From assembly GCA_018822105.1 (NCBI GenBank), contig JAHJLB010000004.1:1-45008 (forward strand): a DNA stretch of 45,008 nt, written 5' to 3'. The position numbers and the translations under genes were made by a program. This DNA is from Pseudomonadota bacterium (lineage in GTDB: Bacteria; Desulfobacterota; Desulfovibrionia; Desulfovibrionales; Desulfovibrionaceae). The notes beneath the pieces are model-generated. The model was not told where the DNA came from. It searched no databases and worked only from the letters and a program-made list of their open reading frames with translations. This document shows positions 8,420-16,083 of the stretch, piece by piece. Within the stretch, counting starts at the first letter, position 1, and the number at the start of each line of letters is the position of its first letter.

Positions 8420-9399
8420 TGGCCATATGCCGGAGTCCAGAGATAGTACATGCCGGCCCTGGGCGGCAGCAGCCCGTCCAGGTCGAGGTGCAGCAGCGCC
8501 GGCCGGCTGTCCTCGGCCTCCACCCCGGGCAGGTAATAGGTCCCGTCGGCCACCGGGCGGCGGCGGTAGGTGATGACCTTGGCGTCCTTGGCCAGCCCGG
8601 CCAGGGTCCGGGCGGTGCCCAGGGCGTCGTCCAGATAGCCCACGGAGTCGATGAGGCCCAGGTCCTTGGCCTCCTCGGCGGTGAACACGCGGGCCGAGTT
8701 CACGATGCCCTGGGCCGCGGGTTCGAGCTTGCGGTGCGTGCGCACCAGCTCCTGGAAGCGGGCGGCCAGGGCCTGGGTCATGCCGGCGGTGAGCTTCCTC
8801 TCCTCCTCGGTGGCCGCCCGGAAGGGCGAGCCCATGTCCTTGAGCGAGCCGGACTTGGCCACGTCCACGCCCACGCCGATCTTGTCCATGAGCCCGGCCA
8901 CGCGCGGTTGCAGGAAGATGACGCCGACGCTGCCGGTGATGGTGGTGGGGTGCGCCAGGATGTGGTCCGCGGGCAGGGCCACGTAATAGCCGCCAGAGGC
9001 GGCCAGGCCCATCATGGCCGCCACCAGCTTGACCTTGCTCTCCTGCTTGTAGGCCATGATCTCGTGGTAGAGGATGTCGCTGGCCGTGGTGGTGCCGCCG
9101 GGCGAGTCGATCTTGAGCACCACGGCCTTGATGGCCTTGTCCTTGCGGGCGAGCCGCAACTGCGCCGTCAGCTCCTGCACGGTGCTGGGCCTGGTCCGCA
9201 GCAGGCCCTCGCGCGCATATTCGCTGATGAGGCCGTCGACGCCCAGGAGCAGGATCTTGTCCTGGCCCTTGCCGTCCAGCACCTGCTCCTTGTAGGGCGT
9301 GCCGGGCTCCCCGAAGAGGCTTATGTTGGCCTGCATGCAGCCGCCCAGGGCCAGGCAGAGCAGGAGGGACAGGCAGGCGGCGGGGTGTGTGCGGCGCAT
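8416..9399 (-). CDS. sppA: Signal peptide peptidase SppA-type serine protease (lipoprotein, S49 family)
   Basis: 327 residues. An N-terminal signal ends in a lipobox-like LGGC with C21 as the probable lipidated residue. The S49 fold follows, with KIDSPGGTT (about 96-105), the nucleophile S135 in GLAASGGYY, TGSVGV (156-160) and the general-base K187 in SGSLKDMGSPFR. The Ser-Lys spacing of 52 residues equals that of the short SppA of Bacillus, whose dyad is Ser147/Lys199 (from memory). It should cut leftover signal peptides or membrane proteins at the outer face of the membrane. The start at 9399 has AGGAG upstream. It follows cobS by 23 bases and is probably the last gene of the yitT-cobS run. 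A longer upstream frame overlapping cobS is a shadow. Confidence 0.92.
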   Translation of the reverse strand: MRRTHPAACLSLLLCLALGGCMQANISLFGEPGTPYKEQVLDGKGQDKILLLGVDGLISEYAREGLLRTRPSTVQELTAQLRLARKDKAIKAVVLKIDSPGGTTTASDILYHEIMAYKQESKVKLVAAMMGLAASGGYYVALPADHILAHPTTITGSVGVIFLQPRVAGLMDKIGVGVDVAKSGSLKDMGSPFRAATEEERKLTAGMTQALAARFQELVRTHRKLEPAAQGIVNSARVFTAEEAKDLGLIDSVGYLDDALGTARTLAGLAKDAKVITYRRRPVADGTYYLPGVEAEDSRPALLHLDLDGLLPPRAGMYYLWTPAYGQ

Positions 9400-9422
9400 G
9401 GGGGGTGCTCCTGTGTATGGGT

Positions 9423-10163
9423 TCAGGGGGCCGCGGCCAGGGCGTAGCCCAGCCCGGCGGCGAGTTCGCCCAGGACGATGGCCGCGCCCAGGAAGTCGCC
9501 GTTGACGCCCTTGACGGCGCTGACCAGGCGGCGCAGCGGCGTGAGCAGGACCAGGGCGGCGGCCACGGCCCAGGCGGCGGCCCAGGGGCGCAGCCAGAGC
9601 GCCGGGGCCAGCGCGGCCAGAAGGGCCCAGAGCGCGGCGGGCCTGTCCGCCCCGGCCAGAAACAGTCCGCCCAGACCGGGGCGGGCCTGGCCCCGCGCCG
9701 TGAAGCCGAAGATGACGGCGCAGGCCCGCCCGAAGACCACGGACCAGATGACGGCCCACCAGTGGCCGGCTCGCAGCATCTCCGCCAGAAGCGCGGCCTG
9801 CCCGCCCAGGGCCAGGACCAGGGCGGCCGCGCCAAAGGCGCCGCAGCGGCTGTCCTTGATGATGGTCCAGAAGCGCTCTGGCTCCACATGGGCCGCGGCC
9901 CCGTCGGCCACGTCGGAGAGCCCGTCCAGGTGCAGCCCGCGCGTGAGCCAGGCCAGGAGGGCCACGGTCATCCAGGCCTGGATGACCGGCCTGCCTGCGA
10001 GCAGGCCAGCGGCCGCAGGGGCCGCGGCGGCCGCGCCGATGGCCAGGCCGCACAGGGGCAGGTGGAACATGGCCCGGCGCAGGGCCTCTTCAGGCAGCAC
10101 GCGGGCCGGGGCCAGCCGCGAGAGGAAGCCCAGGGTGGTCAGAAATCGTGCGGGCGCGTTCAC
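9423..10163 (-). CDS. cobS: Adenosylcobinamide-GDP ribazoletransferase CobS (cobalamin synthase)
   Basis: 246 residues, a multi-spanning membrane protein of usual length. It joins alpha-ribazole (phosphate) to adenosylcobinamide-GDP in the last step of the nucleotide-loop pathway of cobalamin synthesis. Signature segments are LTRGLHLDGLSDVADG (about 73-88), IIKDSRCGAFGAA (101-113) and VNGDFLGA near residue 220; the Asp-rich first motif is the expected Mg-binding site. It begins with GTG at 10161-10163, overlapping the TGA of the SAM hydrolase gene, so the two are translationally coupled. No other cob genes are in the window and no cobalamin riboswitch was seen upstream. Confidence 0.93.
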   Translation of the reverse strand: MNAPARFLTTLGFLSRLAPARVLPEEALRRAMFHLPLCGLAIGAAAAAPAAAGLLAGRPVIQAWMTVALLAWLTRGLHLDGLSDVADGAAAHVEPERFWTIIKDSRCGAFGAAALVLALGGQAALLAEMLRAGHWWAVIWSVVFGRACAVIFGFTARGQARPGLGGLFLAGADRPAALWALLAALAPALWLRPWAAAWAVAAALVLLTPLRRLVSAVKGVNGDFLGAAIVLGELAAGLGYALAAAP

Positions 10164-10975
10164 TGCTTGGGCTGCTCCAGGTCTCTGGCGTACAGGATGC
10201 GCACCGGGTCGCCGGGGCGCAGGGTCAGGCGCGTGGCTGCGGAATCCTGGTTCACCGCCAGCTCGAAAAAGCCCTGGCTGCCCAGCAGCAGGCCCGTTTC
10301 GCCGGGCTCCAGCTCGGCGTAGGCCAGCACCCTCCGCAGGCGCAGGCTCTCGGCCGGCCCCAGGGACAGCCGGACCACATCCCCGGCAAAGGGGAAGCCC
10401 TCGCGCAGGGAGAGCACGCAGTTGCCGAAGCGGTCCACGTGCAGCACATGGGCCAGCACGGCCTGGGCCTCGGCATGGGGCGCGGCCCAGGGGCGCTGCA
10501 CCACGGATTCAGGGGCCAGGGGCACGCCCAGGGCCTCCAGAAGCTCCCCGCCGGCGAGCCGCGCGGCCAGGGGCGCAAAGATGTCGCGGCCGTGGAAGGT
10601 GGCCGAGGCGACGTACTCGGCGGCTGCGGCCGAAAGGTCGAAGAGGCTGGCCGGGGGCTGGCCGGGGGTGTCCAGCAGCAGGCCCAGCAGCCCGCCGTCC
10701 GGGGCCAGAAAGCTCTGGCCGCCGAGCTGCGCGCCCGGGATCCTGCGGCCGGTGCCCACGCCGGGGTCGACCACGCAGAGGAACACCGTGTCCGCCGGGA
10801 AGTGCGGGGCGCTGGCGGCCAGGAAAAAGGCCGCCTGGGCCGTGCCGAAGGGCTCCACCTGGTGGCTGATGTCCAGCAGGGGCGCGCCGGGGGCCAGCCG
10901 CGTGAGCGCGGCGTGGATCTGGCCCACGTACGGGTCGGTGAGGCCGAAGTCGGTCAAGAGGGCGACGGGTCGCAT
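10160..10975 (-). CDS. SAM hydrolase (S-adenosyl-L-methionine hydroxide adenosyltransferase, DUF62 family)
   Basis: 271 residues. The family hydrolyses S-adenosylmethionine to adenosine and methionine, with an invariant Asp-His-Arg set orienting the water. Seen here: ALLTDFGLTDPYVGQIH at the N-terminus (D9), VVDPGVGTGRR, LAPDGGLLG, TFHGRDIFAP and HVDRFGNCVLSL. Related fluorinases and chlorinases carry a 23-residue insertion after the first domain; I see no such insertion, so hydrolase is preferred. The ATG at 10975 follows the yitT stop by one base, with GGAAGG upstream. The longer frame starting inside yitT is not used. Coupling to cobS may reflect shared SAM or adenosyl metabolism, but this is inference. 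Confidence 0.9.
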   Translation of the reverse strand: MRPVALLTDFGLTDPYVGQIHAALTRLAPGAPLLDISHQVEPFGTAQAAFFLAASAPHFPADTVFLCVVDPGVGTGRRIPGAQLGGQSFLAPDGGLLGLLLDTPGQPPASLFDLSAAAAEYVASATFHGRDIFAPLAARLAGGELLEALGVPLAPESVVQRPWAAPHAEAQAVLAHVLHVDRFGNCVLSLREGFPFAGDVVRLSLGPAESLRLRRVLAYAELEPGETGLLLGSQGFFELAVNQDSAATRLTLRPGDPVRILYARDLEQPKQ

Positions 10976-10976
10976 G

Positions 10977-11891
10977 TCAGTAGACCTTCCTTTCCGAGAA
11001 GCCCTGCCCCAGCACATGGAAGCCTGAGCCCATGATGGTGAAGGCGCCGGGGTCGATGGTGTAGATGAGCTCCTCCAGGCGTTTCATCTCCAGGTTGTTC
11101 AGCATGGTCAGGACCACCTTGCGGGGCTCGCCGCTCCAGCCGCCCCGCGCGTCGAGCACCGTGGCCCCGCGCTTCAGGCTGTGCAGCACGGCCTGGACGA
11201 TGGCCTCCGGGTTTTCGGAGATGACCAGGGCCATGCGCCGCTCGCTGAACAGGGTCAGGCAGGCGTCGGCCACCCAGCTCACAAGGAAGTTCATGGCCAG
11301 GGAGTAAAGCACGGCCTCCAGCCTGAGGAAGGCTAGGCCGGCGGCGAACACGCCCAGGTTGAACAGGAACTCGAAGCGGCCGATGGGCATGTTGAAGCGC
11401 TCGCGCACGATGACGGCCAGGATGTCCGCGCCGCCGGTGGAGCCCAGGGAGCGCAGGGCCACGCCGATGCCGGCGCCCAGGGTGACGCCGCAGGCGATGA
11501 CCGCGAGCCAGGGGTCGCTCACGGGCAGGGTGTAGGTGATCCGGTCGATGAGCAGGCTGGTGGCGGCCATGCCGTACAGGCTGTAAAGCACGAAGCGGCG
11601 GCTCACCAGCTTGAGCCCCAGGAGCATGATGGGCACGTTGAGCAGAAAGTACCAGGCCCCCGGCCCAAGGGACGGGAGCAGATAGTAGCACAAAAGGCCG
11701 AGGCCAGAGACCCCGCCGGTGAGCAGGCCGTGCGGCACGGCCACGGCCTTCACGGCAAAGGCCACCAGCAGCGCGCCCGCCGTGAGCAGGAACAGGTTCC
11801 AGGGCACCATGAAGACATAGCGCCGCAGGCTGAGTTTCGGGCTGGCGTGGCTGGCGTTCGTCATGGCCGGCAGTGTACGGGATTCCTCCAT
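10977..11891 (-). CDS. YitT-family membrane protein with C-terminal DUF2179 domain
   Basis: 304 residues. About five to six transmembrane helices occupy residues 27-215, with the family motifs AVAVPHGLLTGGVSGLGLL and SLGSTGGADILA. The soluble C-terminal domain (about 217-300, DUF2179) contains LDARGGWSGEPRKVVLTMLN and DPGAFTIMG. The family is a conserved inner-membrane protein with no settled biochemical role; transport has been proposed. An alternative start (MTNASHASPK) lies 27 bases downstream; neither has a strong ribosome site. It heads the yitT, SAM hydrolase, cobS, sppA run, all with gaps of 1-23 bases or overlaps. Confidence 0.88.
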   Translation of the reverse strand: MEESRTLPAMTNASHASPKLSLRRYVFMVPWNLFLLTAGALLVAFAVKAVAVPHGLLTGGVSGLGLLCYYLLPSLGPGAWYFLLNVPIMLLGLKLVSRRFVLYSLYGMAATSLLIDRITYTLPVSDPWLAVIACGVTLGAGIGVALRSLGSTGGADILAVIVRERFNMPIGRFEFLFNLGVFAAGLAFLRLEAVLYSLAMNFLVSWVADACLTLFSERRMALVISENPEAIVQAVLHSLKRGATVLDARGGWSGEPRKVVLTMLNNLEMKRLEELIYTIDPGAFTIMGSGFHVLGQGFSERKVY

Positions 11892-11985
11892 GCAGGGAAA
11901 GGGCCGCGCGGAGGCCGCAGCAACGCCAGCCCCGGCTGGCGGGGAGTGCCGGCGGGCTTCGGACTCGGCGTCAGGACGGCCCTGG

Positions 11986-12303
11986 CTACATGGAGTGCAA
12001 CATCTGCGAGACGCTCAGGCACTCCGCGTGGTGCGTGCAGGCGCCCTGGTCGCAGTAGCCGCTGTCGGCCCGGCCAAAGCAGTCGAAGTGCCCCTCTTGG
12101 CGCTGCGACAGGCGCACGGCCTCCACGCGCGCCAGCAGGGCCTCCCGGCCGGACTTCTTCTTGGGCGTCTTGGCCACGGCCTTCGTCACCGTCTTTGCCG
12201 GGACCATGGACATGGCCTTGGGCGCGGGGGCCTTGGCCTTGGGCGCGGGGGCCTTGGCCTTGGGCGCGGGGGCCTTGGCGGATTGCGCCTTCATCGTCTT
12301 CAT
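11986..12303 (-). CDS. Small Cys-rich protein with a histone-H1-like Lys/Ala/Pro tail
   Basis: 105 residues. Residues 1-50 are almost only Lys, Ala, Pro, Thr and Ser, with three copies of a KAPAPKA unit. This resembles the disordered DNA- or RNA-binding tails of histone H1-like bacterial proteins. Residues 51-105 form a compact part with four cysteines (75, 84, 89, 95) in HFDCFGRADSGYCDQGAC and HHAECL. Those Cys plus H91/H92 could bind a metal or form disulfides. There is no signal peptide. The start is strong: GAGGAGG six bases before the ATG. It is divergent from purD. I do not know a named family; I infer that the Cys domain is the conserved part and the tail is variable. Nucleic-acid binding is a guess from charge. 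Confidence 0.75.
   Translation of the reverse strand: MKTMKAQSAKAPAPKAKAPAPKAKAPAPKAMSMVPAKTVTKAVAKTPKKKSGREALLARVEAVRLSQRQEGHFDCFGRADSGYCDQGACTHHAECLSVSQMLHSM
12214..12276. repeat. Three perfect tandem copies of a 21-bp unit inside a coding region
   Basis: Units at 12214-12234, 12235-12255 and 12256-12276 are identical at every base. The unit encodes seven residues on the minus strand (KAPAPKA register). Perfect identity, including silent positions, indicates recent expansion or slippage. Copy number can change in steps of seven residues without frameshift. Confidence 0.95.
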
Positions 12304-12429
12304 GCTCGACCTCCTCGCGTTGGACGTGCAGTGGGGGAAGCGGGATTTCTATCGTCCACATTATGTCTTTTCCGCCACAGCGCAAGAAATATTTTTGGCC
12401 CGGGCTCAGAAGACTCGCCAGGGGCCGCC

Positions 12430-12458
12430 TTGCAAATCCGCGCCGATTTCACTAGATC
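12430..12458 (+). promoter_or_regulatory. Candidate sigma70-type promoter of purD-purE-moaA
   Basis: TTGCAA (12430-12435) and TAGATC (12453-12458) are 17 bases apart, placing a start near 12465 and a short leader before the ATG at 12491. The -10 hexamer is the same as the one proposed for pstS. The surrounding 12304-12490 stretch is AT-richer than average and also serves the divergent small gene. No purine riboswitch was recognised. Motif match only. Confidence 0.35.
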
Positions 12459-12490
12459 AGTGGCTCCAACCGAACCATCTGGAGCAGACC

Positions 12491-13783
12491 ATGAACGTGC
12501 TTGTTGTGGGCGCTGGCGGCAGGGAGCACGCCCTGTGCTGGAAGCTCAATGATTCCCAACGCGTGGACCGGGTGCTGGCCGCGCCGGGCAATGGCGGCAC
12601 CGCGCGCGAGGCCGTGAACTGGGCCGTGCCGGACGACGACGTCGCGGGCCTCGTGGCCCTGGCCAAGGCCGAGAATGTCGGCCTGGTGGTGGTCGGGCCG
12701 GAGGCCCCGCTGGTCCTCGGCCTGGCCGATGCCCTGGCCCGGGAGGGCATCCCCTGCTTTGGCCCCTGCGCCTACGCCGCGCAGTTGGAGGGCAGCAAGG
12801 CCTTTGCCAAGAACGTCATGCGCGCTTCCGGCGTGCCCACGGCGGACTTCGCGGTCTTTGACGAGCCTGAGGCCGCCCGGGCCTACATCCGCAAAAAGGG
12901 CGCGCCCCTGGTGGTCAAGGCCGACGGCCTGGCCGCGGGCAAGGGCGTGGTGGTGGCGGCAAGCGTGGACGAGGCCCTCGCCGCCGTGGACGACATGATG
13001 GTTGCCAGGAGCTTCGGCGCGGCGGGCGCGCGCGTGGTGGTGGAGGAGGCCCTGGCGGGCGAGGAGGCCTCGTTCCTGGCCTTTTGCGACGGCGAGAATT
13101 TCGCGCTCCTGCCATCGGCCCAGGACCACAAGGCCGTGTTTGAGGGCGACACCGGCCCCAACACCGGCGGCATGGGCGCCTACAGCCCGGCCCCGGTGCT
13201 GCCCGAGGACAGGTACGCCGAGACCGCAGAGCTGGTCATCCGGCCCATCCTGAAGCATCTCAAGGCCGCGGGCCACCCCTTCAAGGGCGTGCTCTACGCC
13301 GGGCTCATGTTCACGGCCAAGGGGCCCATGGTGCTCGAGTACAACGTGCGCTTCGGCGACCCCGAGTGCCAGCCGCTGCTGATGCGCCTGGACTCGGACC
13401 TGGTGGAGATCCTCTTGGCCTGCGCCGAGGGCCGCCTGACCCCGGAGCTGGTGCAGGTAAAGCCGGAAACGGCCATCTGCGTGGTCCTGGCCGCGCCGGG
13501 CTATCCCGGAGCCTACCCCAAGGGCATGGAGATATCCGGCCTGGAGGCCCTGGAGACAGGGGCCGACGCCCTTCCCGGGGTCAAGGTCTTCCAGGCCGGC
13601 ACCAGGGCTGATGGCGGCCGCACCCTGAGCAGCGGCGGGCGGGTGCTGGGCGTCACGGCCCTGGGCGCGACCCTGGCGGAGGCCAAGGCCAGGGCCTACG
13701 AGGCCGTGGCCAGGGTCCATTTCGACGGCTGTTATTTCCGCCGCGACATCGGCGACAAGGGCATCGCCCGCGGCAAAACCTAA
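12491..13783 (+). CDS. purD: Phosphoribosylamine-glycine ligase (GAR synthetase)
   Basis: 430 residues, the normal length for monofunctional PurD. It catalyses ATP-dependent joining of glycine to phosphoribosylamine in purine synthesis. The N-terminal domain has VLVVGAGGREHALCWKL and VVVGPEAPLVLG. The ATP-grasp region has PLVVKADGLAAGKGVVVA, GEEASFLAFCDG, DTGPNTGGMGAYSPAP and EYNVRFGDPECQPLL, with the metal-binding Glu/Asn pair in the last. The start at 12491 (GGAG upstream) matches the family N-terminus; a longer frame runs upstream into the divergent promoter region and is rejected. It is followed by purE after 12 bases. Confidence 0.97.
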   Translation: MNVLVVGAGGREHALCWKLNDSQRVDRVLAAPGNGGTAREAVNWAVPDDDVAGLVALAKAENVGLVVVGPEAPLVLGLADALAREGIPCFGPCAYAAQLEGSKAFAKNVMRASGVPTADFAVFDEPEAARAYIRKKGAPLVVKADGLAAGKGVVVAASVDEALAAVDDMMVARSFGAAGARVVVEEALAGEEASFLAFCDGENFALLPSAQDHKAVFEGDTGPNTGGMGAYSPAPVLPEDRYAETAELVIRPILKHLKAAGHPFKGVLYAGLMFTAKGPMVLEYNVRFGDPECQPLLMRLDSDLVEILLACAEGRLTPELVQVKPETAICVVLAAPGYPGAYPKGMEISGLEALETGADALPGVKVFQAGTRADGGRTLSSGGRVLGVTALGATLAEAKARAYEAVARVHFDGCYFRRDIGDKGIARGKT

Positions 13784-13795
13784 GGAGACGAGAGC

Positions 13796-14308
13796 ATGGC
13801 GAAAGTGGCCGTATTCATGGGCAGCGCGTCCGACGAGGACCTGATGAAGCCCTGCGCCGAGGTGCTGCGTACCTTGGGCATCGACTACGTGTTCACCGTG
13901 ACGAGCGCCCACCGCACGCCGGAGCGCACCGAAGGCCTGGTGGCCGAACTGGAGGCCGGGGGCTGCCAGGTGTTCATCTGCGCGGCGGGCATGGCCGCCC
14001 ACCTGGCCGGGGCCGTGGCCGCGCGCACCACCAAGCCCGTGCTGGGCGTGCCGCTGGCCGCCTCGCCCCTGGGCGGCATGGACGCGCTTCTGGCCACGGT
14101 GCAGATGCCTCCGGGCTTCCCCGTGGGCACCCTGGCCCTGGACAAGGCCGGGGCCAAGAACGCCGCCTGGCTGGCCGCCCAGATCCTGGCCCTGTCCGAC
14201 CCGGCCCTGGCCGGACGCCTGAAGGCCGAGCGCGCCGGGTTCCTGGCCTCGGTGGAGAAGGCCGCGGCCAAGGTGGAGGCGGCGGATGCCGAGCGCCGGG
14301 CCCGGTAG
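13796..14308 (+). CDS. purE: N5-carboxyaminoimidazole ribonucleotide mutase (class I PurE)
   Basis: 170 residues. It converts N5-CAIR to CAIR in purine synthesis. Diagnostic segments: [10 protein letters not shown] (phosphate loop), [10 protein letters not shown] (catalytic His), [26 protein letters not shown] and [21 protein letters not shown]. Class I mutases act with PurK, which is not in the window; class II enzymes differ at these motifs. A good AAGGAG site precedes the ATG. The C-terminal tail overlaps the start of moaA by 23 bases. Confidence 0.95.
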   Translation: MAKVAVFMGSASDEDLMKPCAEVLRTLGIDYVFTVTSAHRTPERTEGLVAELEAGGCQVFICAAGMAAHLAGAVAARTTKPVLGVPLAASPLGGMDALLATVQMPPGFPVGTLALDKAGAKNAAWLAAQILALSDPALAGRLKAERAGFLASVEKAAAKVEAADAERRAR

Positions 14309-15365
14309 CCCGCCCGACGGGGTTTCCGACAGGGCAGGCGCCCTCACCGACACCAGGGGCAGGAGCGTCAGCTATCTGCGCCTCTCCGTCACCGACCGCT
14401 GCAACCTGCGCTGCCTGTACTGCGACAGCCGCATGCGCCAGTGGCTCACGCACGACGAGGTGCTGCGCTACGAGGAGTTCCTGGACCTCATGGGCCTGGG
14501 GCAGAAGCTGGGCATCGGCAAGGTGCGCCTGACGGGCGGCGAGCCCTTTGCCCGCAGAGGCTTCATGGAGTTCGTGGAGGCCGCGCGCCTGCGCTTTCCG
14601 GACCTGGACCTGCGCCTGACCAGCAACGCCACGCTCATCGCGCCCTTCGCCCCGCGCCTGGCCGCCGCCGGGGTGGCGCGCGTCAACATCTCCCTCGACA
14701 CCCTGGACCCCGCCACCTTCGCCCGGGTCACCGGCCAGGACCTCTACGCCGAGGTGCGCCGGGGCATCGACGCCTGCCTGGCGGCGGGCATCGGCGTGAA
14801 GCTGAACGCCGTGGCCATGCGCGGGGTCAATGACGGCGAGCTGGCCGGGTTCCTGGGCCTGGCGCGCGCGCTGCCCATCGACGTGCGCTTCATCGAGTAC
14901 ATGCCCATGGGCGGTTCCGAGTGGAAGCCCGAGCAGGTCTGGCGCGCGGCGGACATCCTGGCCGAGGCCCGGACCCTGGCCGAGCTGACGCCCATTGCGC
15001 GCGGCGCGGGCGGTCCGGACGGCGCTCAGGTCCAGGGCGGCCCGGACGATTCGGGCCCGGCGCAGATGTTCGCCATCCAGGGCGGCCGGGGCCGCTTCGG
15101 GCTCATCACGCCCCTGTCCAACCATTTCTGCGGCAGCTGCAACCGCCTGCGCATCACCAGCGGCGGGGTGCTGCGCACCTGTCTGTTCTCCGACCGCGTG
15201 TACCGCCTGCGCGGGGCCCTGCGTCACCCGAAGCTGGGTCTGGCGGCGGTGGAGCGCATCCTGCGCCAGGCCAGCCGGGCCAAGCCCCTGGGCTTCGAGA
15301 TCCTGGCCGCGCGCCGCGCGGGCGCTGGCGTCTGCGCCACGGCCATGTCCGCCATCGGCGGCTGA
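14286..15365 (+). CDS. moaA: GTP 3',8-cyclase MoaA (radical SAM, molybdenum cofactor synthesis)
   Basis: 359 residues. It carries out the first step of molybdopterin synthesis, converting GTP to 3',8-cyclo-7,8-dihydro-GTP. The radical SAM cluster is C39, C43 and C46 in [10 protein letters not shown]; the second 4Fe-4S cluster is C282, C285 and C299 in [10 protein letters not shown] and LRTCLF. LTGGEP (83-87) and the terminal GG, needed for activity in MoaA, are present. The ATG at 14286 lies inside purE with a GGAGG site, so purE and moaA are probably co-translated. A short insertion, rich in Gly and Pro, lies at about 238-258. Desulfovibrio-type organisms need the cofactor (as tungsten or molybdenum form) for formate dehydrogenases; that use is inferred. 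Confidence 0.95.
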   Translation: MPSAGPGSPPDGVSDRAGALTDTRGRSVSYLRLSVTDRCNLRCLYCDSRMRQWLTHDEVLRYEEFLDLMGLGQKLGIGKVRLTGGEPFARRGFMEFVEAARLRFPDLDLRLTSNATLIAPFAPRLAAAGVARVNISLDTLDPATFARVTGQDLYAEVRRGIDACLAAGIGVKLNAVAMRGVNDGELAGFLGLARALPIDVRFIEYMPMGGSEWKPEQVWRAADILAEARTLAELTPIARGAGGPDGAQVQGGPDDSGPAQMFAIQGGRGRFGLITPLSNHFCGSCNRLRITSGGVLRTCLFSDRVYRLRGALRHPKLGLAAVERILRQASRAKPLGFEILAARRAGAGVCATAMSAIGG

Positions 15366-15456
15366 AGCCGGCCAGGCGCGCCCCTCCCCTTCAGCAGCAG
15401 GCCGGCCTCTCACGTAAGCCAGGCCGCAGCGGGCCCCCTGGGCGAAGCCAAAAGAG

Positions 15457-15499
15457 GCCGGAGCCGGGAAAAGCTGTGGGCGCTCTTCCCGGCTCCGGC
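15457..15499 (-). terminator. Strong stem-loop terminator for the minus-strand zinc-ribbon gene
   Basis: A perfect 14-bp stem (15457-15470 with 15486-15499) encloses a 15-base loop. Read on the minus strand it is followed by CTCTTTTGG, a short T-run. It lies 32 bases after the stop of the gene at 15532-15795. On the plus strand it follows moaA by about 90 bases and may also block that transcript, although no T-run follows there. Confidence 0.75.
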
Positions 15500-15531
15500 G
15501 CGGAGTTCACGGGTTCGGAAGACGGGGTGCG

Positions 15532-15795
15532 TCAGTTGACGGGCGGCCTCTGGGCGCGGACGCGGCCCTCGGCGTTCCTGCGCAGGCGCACCACCTGGGT
15601 GTTGAAGCTGCTTTTGCCCGGCTGGCAGGCGGGGCAGCCGTCGGACACGAGCATGCACTTTTCGTCCAGCTCGCCTGCGTCTATGCCCGCCCAGGCCAGG
15701 ATGCGCGTGGTGTCGCCCGGATTCCACAGCACCGGCTGTCCGCATCGTTCGCATTCCACGTACAAAAGTTCGGGGTCGTACGGTTTGTTGTTCAT
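15532..15795 (-). CDS. Small zinc-ribbon-like hypothetical protein, 87 residues
   Basis: Two Cys pairs, CERC (15-18) and CPAC (54-57), with C47 between, are spaced as in a zinc ribbon. The middle contains LWNPGDTTRILAWAGIDA; the C-terminus is basic (VVRLRRNAEGRVRAQ). There is no signal peptide. The ATG at 15795 is preceded by GGGAGG. It is a single-gene unit with its own terminator, divergent from the MucR-type regulator. The longer frame upstream is non-coding. It is perhaps a nucleic-acid or protein adaptor, but no function is known to me. Confidence 0.8.
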   Translation of the reverse strand: MNNKPYDPELLYVECERCGQPVLWNPGDTTRILAWAGIDAGELDEKCMLVSDGCPACQPGKSSFNTQVVRLRRNAEGRVRAQRPPVN

Positions 15796-15934
15796 GTCGA
15801 CCTCCCTGGATGGTTCAGACCGGCTTTCGGGCGTGCGCGCCTTCCACAAGTCCAACATAATCTTCTGCGCACAAAGCGCAACCCCCAAGTGTGGCAGGCG
15901 TGCTGCCGCGGAGCATGTCCGGCTGCCAAACTGC

Positions 15935-15944
15935 ACGTATACGT
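15935..15944. promoter_or_regulatory. Perfect 10-bp palindrome in an AT-rich divergent region
   Basis: ACGTATACGT at 15935-15944 lies in the AT-richest part of the window (about 15930-16010). This is the 288-base gap 15796-16083 between the zinc-ribbon gene and the mucR-like gene. MucR/Ros proteins favour AT-rich DNA with T-A steps, so this is a plausible autoregulatory or H-NS-like target. No gene is seen in the gap. Confidence 0.3.
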
Positions 15945-16002
15945 ATATCTTGTCCAATAATTGTACGAATACGACTTTACATCCCCGGACTGATTCCGTA
16001 AT

Positions 16003-16043
16003 TTGCCAGCCATAGGCTAGCCCAATACCGTGCAACAGTTGCA
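16003..16043 (+). promoter_or_regulatory. Candidate promoter and operator dyad of the mucR-like gene
   Basis: TTGCCA (16003-16008) and TACCGT (16026-16031) are spaced by 17 bases. Immediately after, TGCAAC-A-GTTGCA (16031-16043) is a perfect inverted repeat lying over the predicted start of transcription, where a repressor would block initiation. The -10 match is weak, so the promoter is tentative; the dyad itself is directly visible. Confidence 0.35.
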
Positions 16044-16083
16044 CCACGCGCCCAAGCAGCTGTAACCCCCTCAGGAGGACGCG

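Noticed and set aside
12452-14353. 633-residue minus-strand frame opposite purD and purE
   Set aside because: It is antisense to two clear enzymes, has low-complexity composition and no ribosome site.
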